Assembly (NCBI GenBank): GCA_002433485.1
Contig: DJIF01000129.1
Span: forward strand, 1-7,148
Source: Deltaproteobacteria bacterium UBA6601
GTDB taxonomy: Bacteria; Myxococcota_A; UBA796; UBA9615
Direction: 5' to 3'
DNA: 7,148 nucleotides
Shown: positions 1 to 6,064 of the stretch, piece by piece
Numbering within the stretch: the stretch's first letter is position 1
Layout of the letters: the number at the start of each line of letters is the position of its first letter
Translations under genes and position numbers: made by a program
The notes under the pieces: model-generated
Database searches by the model: none
Seen by the model: only the letters and a program-made list of their open reading frames with translations
Told to the model about the DNA's origin: nothing

Positions 1-718
<718 letters not shown>

Positions 719-723
719 GGATG

Positions 724-729
724 CCTCCC
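724..729 (-). promoter_or_regulatory. Ribosome binding site of the lipoprotein gene
   Basis: The minus strand reads GGGAGG, then 5 nt, then ATG (718-716). This fixes the lipoprotein start at 718, which gives a complete signal peptide beginning MLKR. Confidence 0.7.
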
Positions 730-776
730 GGCCCCTGGGGCCTGATTTCTGAGCAGAGTCGGTTCTGCGGCGCGCC

Positions 777-805
777 ACGATCTCAGTCCACTGGATTACT
801 GTCAA
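777..805 (-). promoter_or_regulatory. Possible sigma70-type promoter for the lipoprotein gene
   Basis: On the minus strand a perfect TTGACA lies at 805-800. A 17-nt spacer separates it from GATCGT (782-777), which matches the -10 consensus at only three of six positions. It would leave a 5' leader of roughly 50 nt before the ATG at 718. The -35 box is good and the -10 box weak, so this is a suggestion only. Confidence 0.3.
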
Positions 806-888
806 GGAGTGCTTTGTTGCCCGGTAGGGCACATGGCCCGAGTCAGGGATTTGCCAAGGGAAATTGACGGTCCAATCAGCATGATCCT

Positions 889-895
889 GGTGGAG
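889..895 (+). promoter_or_regulatory. Ribosome binding site of the SGNH hydrolase gene
   Basis: GGTGGAG lies 8 nt before the GTG at 904. No comparable purine-rich site precedes the alternative ATG at 931, so the GTG start is preferred. The frame is closed upstream by a TGA at 865-867. Confidence 0.5.
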
Positions 896-903
896 TCATT
901 TCG

Positions 904-2757
904 GTGATTCCTGGCTGCTACCGTGGTCTCATGGTTCTCGAATCTCGAGCGGATCGTTCTCTCTCCATCGGTCGGTTGGTCTTGTTCACCGTGTTCAGTC
1001 TGGCCGTGACTCTGGTCACTCTGGAACTGGTACTCCGTCTGGGAGGTTTGCTGTGGCTGGGTTGGGCGACTTCTGGAGACACTGTCCCCGCCGATGATAG
1101 TGCGCTGGAGCTATGGGCCCTCGGTGACTCCTACACGGTGGGGGTTGGCGCTGACCATCCAGCTACTGAATCCTATCCGGCGGTTGCAGCTCAGTTGCTG
1201 CGAGAACGTACAGGCCGCCAGGTGTTGGTGCGGAACCTGGCTCGTCCGGGCCTAAATTCATCGCAGGTCCTTGCTCGACTCGAGCGCGCGTTACAGGAAA
1301 CTAAGGCTCCGGATTGGGTGGTGCTGCTGGCTGGCATCAATAACGTACGGTGGCTTGGTCAGTCAGGACACTTTTGTCTTGCTTCCGGAGCCAAGGTCGA
1401 GTCAGAGCCAGAGCCAGAGCCAGAGCCAGTGACTGATGGCAGGGTCGCCTGGTTACGTTCATTGCGTCTCTACAAGCTGTTCAGCAGAGCTCTACAGGAG
1501 AAGGTCGATTCCGATCGCCCTGCTTTGGCATGCGAGTGGGTTGCTGAGGGCTTTCAGCATCTCGACCAGGGGCGGGTTGAAATGGCGCGAGCGTGCTTTG
1601 CGCTCGCCGAGCAGCTGGAGCCACATAGTCCATGGGCCATGTTAGGTCTTGGGCGGGTCGAGGCGAGAACCGGCAGGCCTGAGCTGGCGGTGAACCTGTT
1701 GCAGAAGGCGCGCGAGGGTGGGTTGGTGATGCCTGCACTGAGTCTGGCTTTGCGTGCTGCGCGGCGTGCAGCAGGCTTTCCTGCCTTGGAGGATGACACT
1801 AGGGCTTTGGAAATGAACTTTCCAGACTTCTTAAAGCTGGTCAGGGCTTGGGAGCGGCTGGAGGGAGGGGACCCGCAAGGTGCTCTTGAGGACTTCACTG
1901 CATTGACCGACACCTCTGGGGAGCGTTTCAAGGAACTGCGCGGAACGGTGCGAGTCTTTGCGGAAGATGGCAGAGGCTGGGCTCTGCGTCGTTTGGGTCG
2001 TCTGGAGGCCAGCTCCGGGGCGTTCGCCCGGGCCAATGAGTTGGGGAGAGACATGTTTATTGTTCCTCACCTGCAGGGCTGGTCGCATCTCGGCCTTGCC
2101 CTTAATGCTGTGGATGGGATCGCTGCTGAGGACTTGGATGCGGGTTGGCCGGCTGAGGCTCGCTCCCACTTGCAGTTGGCCGCCCGGGATCGATCAGCTA
2201 CAGCCACAGTCTTCGCCATACAGGCCTGGGGTGTAGCTGCATCAAGTGGTGGCTGTGCGTTGGCTGTGAAGGGTTTCCGTGATGCCCTGCAGTTGGTTCC
2301 TACCCAGCCGCTCGCCAAGGAGGGTCTTGCAAGTTGCAGAACTCTTGAGAGACTGCCGCCCCTGGCTCGCATCGAGGGCTTGCTGCCGTTGCAGACGCTG
2401 CAGGTCCTAACTCTGCAAAATTGGATTGAGGCCAGCGATACTCGGCTGGTCGAGGCGGATTTGAGGAAGGCAGTGTCACTCACTCGCGCAGCAGGCGCGC
2501 AGTTGTTGGTGCTTGGCTATCCTGAACCCGACGCTCATCGTCAGCTTTGGGCCGCATCGGTGCGTGTTGCCCGCGAGTTTGATGTACCGCTGATGGACGC
2601 TTCGCTGCCCATGCAGCGTGCGCTCTCCGCAGGGGTTCCCTGGTCCCAGCTTCGGATTCCAGATGGGCACCCGACGACCCGCGGCTATCGCTTGATGGGC
2701 CAGCAGCTGGCCGAAGCGCTGGAGCGACTCAGTCAGCGCCGTCCAGAAGCGCGTTGA
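904..2757 (+). CDS. Membrane-anchored SGNH/GDSL hydrolase with internal TPR-like region
   Basis: Predicted to be an SGNH-fold esterase, deacetylase or acyltransferase acting outside the cytoplasm; the substrate is unknown. Seen in 617 residues: one N-terminal transmembrane helix (about 23-50, with the LELVLRL ending common in such proteins); block I G-D-S-Y with nucleophile Ser76 (74-77); block II Gly116 in LARPGLNSS; block III G-I-N-N (144-147) with Asn146; an EP dipeptide run (168-175); a helical insert from about 210 to 490 with TPR-like units, clearest at 212-277; and block V P-D-G-H-P (586-590), giving Asp587 and His589. All four SGNH residues are present, but about 440 residues separate blocks III and V. 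Related SGNH proteins often act on cell-surface polysaccharides beside MBOAT acyltransferases; no MBOAT gene is visible here. The start is GTG at 904 (ribosome site GGTGGAG); ATG at 931 is an alternative that keeps the helix. The 3' end overlaps gatB. SGNH membership is firm, substrate unknown. Confidence 0.85.
   Translation: MIPGCYRGLMVLESRADRSLSIGRLVLFTVFSLAVTLVTLELVLRLGGLLWLGWATSGDTVPADDSALELWALGDSYTVGVGADHPATESYPAVAAQLLRERTGRQVLVRNLARPGLNSSQVLARLERALQETKAPDWVVLLAGINNVRWLGQSGHFCLASGAKVESEPEPEPEPVTDGRVAWLRSLRLYKLFSRALQEKVDSDRPALACEWVAEGFQHLDQGRVEMARACFALAEQLEPHSPWAMLGLGRVEARTGRPELAVNLLQKAREGGLVMPALSLALRAARRAAGFPALEDDTRALEMNFPDFLKLVRAWERLEGGDPQGALEDFTALTDTSGERFKELRGTVRVFAEDGRGWALRRLGRLEASSGAFARANELGRDMFIVPHLQGWSHLGLALNAVDGIAAEDLDAGWPAEARSHLQLAARDRSATATVFAIQAWGVAASSGGCALAVKGFRDALQLVPTQPLAKEGLASCRTLERLPPLARIEGLLPLQTLQVLTLQNWIEASDTRLVEADLRKAVSLTRAAGAQLLVLGYPEPDAHRQLWAASVRVAREFDVPLMDASLPMQRALSAGVPWSQLRIPDGHPTTRGYRLMGQQLAEALERLSQRRPEAR
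1405..1428 (+). repeat. Hexanucleotide repeat (GAGCCA)x4 encoding EPEPEPEP
   Basis: Four exact copies of GAGCCA encode Glu-Pro four times (residues 168-175 of the SGNH protein). They lie between block III and the TPR-like insert, where a stiff, extended EP linker would fit. Exact codon identity suggests recent slippage. Confidence 0.85.
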
Positions 2758-4204
2758 GCCGTTGGTTGACCAGCTTCGGGTTGCCCTGTCCTCGCATTTC
2801 CCGCATCACCTGACCCACGAAGAAGCCTTTGAGTTTGACCTTGCCACCACGGAATTGCTCGACCTCTTTGGGGTGGGCGCCCAGAACCTTGCTGATGACT
2901 TCATCGATGGCTCCGGTGTCGGATACCTGCTTCCAGCCCCGCTCTTCGATCAGCTGCATGGGGTCATGGTCTTCATCCCAGATGGCATCGAAGACCTTTT
3001 TCGCGATCTTGCCAGAGATGATGTCGTCATCGATCAGGTTGATGAGCTGCACCAGTCGCTGTGGCGCTAGTGGGATGGCGCTCACCTCAAGGCCTTCGTC
3101 TTTACAGCGTCGTAGCACGTCGCCCATGATCCAGTTGGAGAGGGCCTTGAGCTGGTCGGATCCGCCTTTAAGTGCTGCGACTGCTGTCTCAAAGTACAGG
3201 GCTAGCGCCTTCTCTGCTGTAAGTACGCCGGCGTCGTAGGCCGGTAGTCCGTAGTCCTGCTGGTAGCGTTGCGCGCGCGCATCTGCCAGTTCTGGAAGCT
3301 GCCCGCGGATCCTGTCGATGCGCTCGCTGCTGACCTCCAGCGGGAGCAGATCCGGTTCGGGGAAGTAACGGTAGTCGTGTGCGTCTTCTTTGCCTCTCAT
3401 GAAGACGCTTACCTGCTTGCGAGTGTCCCATAGGCGCGTGTCTTGCTGGATCTTGCCGCCTGCTTCGAGCACCTTGATGTGGCGCTCAATCTCGTAGTTG
3501 AGGGCCTGTCCGACAAAGCGGAAGCTGTTCATGTTCTTCAGCTCGGTCTTGGTGCCCAGTCGGGTCTCGCCGCGCGGACGAACAGAGATGTTGGCGTCGC
3601 ATCGGAACGAGCCTTCTTCCATGTTTCCGTCGGAGACCTCGGTGTAGCGGAGGATGCTACGGAGCGCCTTCATGTAGGCCATGGCCTCGGCGGGGCTGCG
3701 TAGGTCAGGCTCACTGACGATCTCACACAGGGGCATTCCTGACCGGTTGAGATCTACCAATGAATGTCCATCTTCGCCGTGGCTGGATTTACCAGCGTCG
3801 TTTTCCATGTGGATGCGTGTCATGCGGATCCAGCGTCGGGGGAACTCTTTCCCTTCGATCCAGACGCCGCCACCGGTGCACAGCGGTCGGTCAAATTGAC
3901 TGATCTGGTAGCCGTTGGGTAGGTCCGGATAGAAGTAATTCTTGCGGGCGAAGATGGAGCGGTCGTGAACCTCGGCGCCGATGGCCAGTCCGAGGCGGAT
4001 CGCCAGATCTACCGCGCCCTGGTTGATGACCGGCAGGCTTCCGGGCATCCCCGTACAGACCGGACAACACTGGTGATTGGGAGCACTGCCAAAGGTGGTG
4101 GGACAAGCGCAGAACAGCTTGCTCTTGGTGCGCAGCTGGGCATGGACTTCCAGGCCGATGACTGCTTCCCATTTGGGATTCTGGGTGATGTCTGGTGCGT
4201 TCAT
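2729..4204 (-). CDS. gatB: Asp-tRNA(Asn)/Glu-tRNA(Gln) amidotransferase subunit B
   Basis: GatB is the tRNA-binding, ATP-dependent kinase subunit of the cytoplasmic GatCAB amidotransferase. It activates the side-chain carboxyl of Glu-tRNA(Gln) or Asp-tRNA(Asn), so that ammonia delivered from GatA makes Gln- or Asn-tRNA. Seen in 491 residues, normal for the family: VIGLEVHAQL (15-24); a Cys cluster C32-x-C34...C46-C47-x2-C50 consistent with the zinc site; NGYQISQFDRPL (97-108); DLNRSGMPLCEIVSEPD (151-167); GTKTELKNMNSFR (217-229); HDYRYFPEPDLLPL (276-289); and a C-terminal YqeY-like tRNA-binding tail with KLKGFFVGQVM (457-467). The ATG at 4204 overlaps the gatA stop as ATGA, with AAGGAG at 4211-4216 as ribosome site, indicating translational coupling. 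No terminator follows, and the last 29 bp overlap the convergent SGNH gene. Whether the complex serves Gln, Asn or both depends on GlnRS/AsnRS elsewhere in the genome. Confidence 0.98.
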   Translation of the reverse strand: MNAPDITQNPKWEAVIGLEVHAQLRTKSKLFCACPTTFGSAPNHQCCPVCTGMPGSLPVINQGAVDLAIRLGLAIGAEVHDRSIFARKNYFYPDLPNGYQISQFDRPLCTGGGVWIEGKEFPRRWIRMTRIHMENDAGKSSHGEDGHSLVDLNRSGMPLCEIVSEPDLRSPAEAMAYMKALRSILRYTEVSDGNMEEGSFRCDANISVRPRGETRLGTKTELKNMNSFRFVGQALNYEIERHIKVLEAGGKIQQDTRLWDTRKQVSVFMRGKEDAHDYRYFPEPDLLPLEVSSERIDRIRGQLPELADARAQRYQQDYGLPAYDAGVLTAEKALALYFETAVAALKGGSDQLKALSNWIMGDVLRRCKDEGLEVSAIPLAPQRLVQLINLIDDDIISGKIAKKVFDAIWDEDHDPMQLIEERGWKQVSDTGAIDEVISKVLGAHPKEVEQFRGGKVKLKGFFVGQVMREMRGQGNPKLVNQRLNALLDGAD

Positions 4205-5634
4205 GCCTGGCTCCTTCCCTGCTCAACCAGCTTGGCCTCAAGGCGGCTGGCGAAGCCGAACATGCGGTCCTCCCGCCAGGGCGGTGCGATGACCTGCAGG
4301 CCCCATGGCAGCCCGTCTTTTGCCAGCTGCCCGGGCAGGGACAGGGCTGGAAGTCCCGCCAGGCTCACCGGAACAGTGAAGATGTCGCTCAGGTACATAG
4401 ACAGGGGGTCGGCCGTCTTGCTACCCAGGGGGAAGGCAGTGCTGGGTGCCGTGAGGCTGGCGATCAGGTCAACTTGCTCGAAGGCCTGTTTGAAGTCAGC
4501 GCCAATGGCTCGACGGGCTGCGCAGGCCTTGTTGTAGTAAGCATCGTAATAGCCTGCTGAGAGCGCGAAGGTGCCCAGCATTATGCGTCGCTTGACCTCT
4601 GCTCCGAAGCCCTGGCTGCGCGATGCGATATAGGTCTCTTCTAGATCGGCGCCGGCCTCCTGGACTCGCACTCCGTAGCGGATTCCGTCGTAGCGGGCCA
4701 GATTTGCAGAGGCCTCAGCACTGCCCAGTACGTAATAGGTCGCGATGGCGAACTCGGTGTGGGCCAGGGAGATTTCAACCAATTGGACTCCATCCATGGC
4801 TTCCAGGGGAGCCAACAGGGCCGCTTTTGCTTCATCATCGAGAACACTGGTGTACTCCTTGGGCAGGCCGATGCGGATCGGAGCGTCTTGCGGGTCTCGC
4901 TGTTGTGACCAGGGTTCAGTAGCTCGATTGCTGCAGGTGGAGTCGAGCGGGTCCGGGCCGGCAATGACCTCAAGTAGGGCTGCCGCGCCCTCTACATCTG
5001 CGGCGAAGGTGCCGATCTGATCGAGGCTGCTACCAAAGGCTACCAGGCCATTGCGGGACACGCGTCCGTAGCTGGGCTTCACCCCTACTACCCCGCACAG
5101 GGAAGCTGGTTGGCGTACGGACCCGCCGGTGTCGCTGCCGAGCGATAAAGGGACAATGCCTGCTGCAACTGCCGCTGCCGAGCCACCGCTGCTGCCACCG
5201 GGCACGCAGCTTGGGTTCAGCGGGTTGAGGACCGGGCCATAGGCTGAGTTCTCGTTGGACGAGCCCATCGCAAATTCGTCGCAGTTGGTCTTGCCAAAGA
5301 TGATGGCCCCTGCCTCTCGCAGCTTTTGGACTGCGGTTGCGTCGTAGGTGGGCACGAAGTTGTCGAGAAAGCGACTGGCACAGGTGGTTCGTAGACCCTT
5401 GGTACAGATGTTGTCCTTGATCGCCACAGGGATGCCATGCAGAGGACTTCGGACCTGCCCTTGAGCCCGCTCGCTGTCAGCCTGATCGGCCGCAGAAAGG
5501 GCCGCGTCGGGATTCATGGTGATGAAGGCATTGAGGTCTTCACACTCTTCGGCTTTGCAGAGTGCGGTTTCAACCAGGCCTCTTGAGCTGACCTCGCCGC
5601 GTTCCAGGGCTCCGCGCAGTTGGGAAAGGCGCAT
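4201..5634 (-). CDS. gatA: Asp-tRNA(Asn)/Glu-tRNA(Gln) amidotransferase subunit A
   Basis: GatA is the glutaminase subunit of GatCAB. It hydrolyses glutamine to release ammonia, which passes to GatB for transamidation of misacylated tRNA. It belongs to the amidase-signature family. Seen in 477 residues: Lys73 in HGIPVAIKDN, and the Gly/Ser-rich signature GGSSGGSAAAVAAG (146-159), with Ser148 and Ser172 (in LGSDTGGSVRQPA) completing the Ser-cisSer-Lys triad. The spacings (73/148/172) match the 79/154/178 triad I recall for the Staphylococcus enzyme. The C-terminal half has the expected YYDAYYNKA and MYLSDIFTVPVSLAGLPALSLPGQ stretches and nothing is missing. It starts 2 nt after the gatC stop, with AGGAGG at 5642-5647 inside the end of gatC, and overlaps gatB by 4 nt. 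It is the middle gene of a tightly coupled operon. Confidence 0.98.
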   Translation of the reverse strand: MRLSQLRGALERGEVSSRGLVETALCKAEECEDLNAFITMNPDAALSAADQADSERAQGQVRSPLHGIPVAIKDNICTKGLRTTCASRFLDNFVPTYDATAVQKLREAGAIIFGKTNCDEFAMGSSNENSAYGPVLNPLNPSCVPGGSSGGSAAAVAAGIVPLSLGSDTGGSVRQPASLCGVVGVKPSYGRVSRNGLVAFGSSLDQIGTFAADVEGAAALLEVIAGPDPLDSTCSNRATEPWSQQRDPQDAPIRIGLPKEYTSVLDDEAKAALLAPLEAMDGVQLVEISLAHTEFAIATYYVLGSAEASANLARYDGIRYGVRVQEAGADLEETYIASRSQGFGAEVKRRIMLGTFALSAGYYDAYYNKACAARRAIGADFKQAFEQVDLIASLTAPSTAFPLGSKTADPLSMYLSDIFTVPVSLAGLPALSLPGQLAKDGLPWGLQVIAPPWREDRMFGFASRLEAKLVEQGRSQA

Positions 5635-5636
5635 GC

Positions 5637-5930
5637 TTATGCCTCCTCACTGATGACGGCAGGAACTCGGAAGAACGAGTCCTTGGTGTCTGGAGCGTTG
5701 CTGAGAATGGTTTCAGGGCTGTTCTCGTTGGTGGCTTGATCGCTGCGCTCGGGAGTTCCCGCTCGGTGGTCCACCGGGGGTTCTGTCGACTCGCTTAATC
5801 GGTCTAGAACCGCGACGTGGTCGAGGACTTTAGCCAACTCGCTGCCATAGTTGGTTAGTTCCTCAGGACTGAACCGGAGGCGGGCGAGGTGGGCGATCCG
5901 GCTCACGATCTGTGGGTCGATGGTGCTCAT
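5637..5930 (-). CDS. gatC: Asp-tRNA(Asn)/Glu-tRNA(Gln) amidotransferase subunit C
   Basis: GatC is the small subunit that wraps around and stabilises GatA on GatB; it has no catalytic residues. The product is 97 residues, the usual size. Seen: the N-terminal helical part IVSRIAHLARLRFSPEEL, the conserved IAxLARL-type core, then an extended Pro-rich segment and the typical ending with a DSFFRVPAVI-like stretch before the C-terminus. ATG at 5930 is chosen over the in-frame GTG at 5963 because AAGGAG lies 7 nt upstream of 5930 and the family normally starts just before this helix. It is the first gene of gatC-gatA-gatB. A membrane TPR gene lies 134 bp upstream in the same orientation, so read-through from it is possible but unproven. 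Confidence 0.96.
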   Translation of the reverse strand: MSTIDPQIVSRIAHLARLRFSPEELTNYGSELAKVLDHVAVLDRLSESTEPPVDHRAGTPERSDQATNENSPETILSNAPDTKDSFFRVPAVISEEA

Positions 5931-6064
5931 CAAGGCTCTCCTTGCCCCGGTGTTGGGGGGCACGAATCCTAACCGGAAATGCTTTCCTCTGCATGCTCAG
6001 ACTGAGCGCCACGTACGGCATTATCGGCAGTGCTGCTGCCAGTTGGGCGCTGGAGGCGATCCTG
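5931..6064 (-). other. Gap between TPR gene and gatC with three inverted repeats
   Basis: In this 134-bp gap the plus strand shows GGAAA-TGC-TTTCC (5975-5987), GCTCAG-A-CTGAGC (5995-6007) and GGCAG-TGCTG-CTGCC (6026-6040), all perfect in the arms. None is followed on the minus strand by a T-run, so none is a standard intrinsic terminator. A GATAAT on the minus strand (6025-6020) resembles a -10 box but has no good -35 at the right distance. The region could hold the gat promoter, an operator or processing stems. Confidence 0.4.
5938..5943 (-). promoter_or_regulatory. Ribosome binding site that sets the gatC start
   Basis: The minus strand reads AAGGAG, 7 nt, then ATG at 5930-5928. This favours the 97-residue product over an 11-residue longer version from GTG at 5963, which would place this site inside the coding region. 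Confidence 0.75.

Larger units (their letters stand above)
719..903. other. Divergent intergenic region between lipoprotein and SGNH genes
   Basis: These 185 bp separate two divergently transcribed genes and must hold the promoters of both. Two inverted repeats are visible: GGCCCCTGGGGCC at 730-742, a 6+1+6 palindrome just upstream of the lipoprotein ribosome site, and TGCCC-GGTA-GGGCA at 818-831. Either could be an operator or a small RNA stem. I found no convincing plus-strand -35/-10 pair and no RNA gene. Confidence 0.45.

Noticed and set aside
804..867. Possible 17-codon leader peptide: AAGGAG at 804-809 followed by TTG 814
   Set aside because: It needs a rare TTG start with only 4 nt spacing, overlaps the possible -35 box on the other strand, and has no recognisable attenuator. 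It is probably chance.
881..907. Short ORF (8 codons) from ATG 881 overlapping the GTG start of the SGNH gene as GTGA
   Set aside because: It could be a coupling leader, but its ATG has no ribosome site at a workable distance and it is too short to support.
3270..3282. Alternating GC run that might form Z-DNA
   Set aside because: It is short and lies within well-conserved gatB codons, so it is explained by coding of Arg/Ala residues.
5931..5963. Longer GatC from GTG at 5963
   Set aside because: The AAGGAG 7 nt before ATG 5930 and the family start position favour the shorter product.
6026..6040. Intrinsic terminator for the TPR gene
   Set aside because: The 5-bp stem is not followed by a T-run on the minus strand, so it does not meet the pattern.
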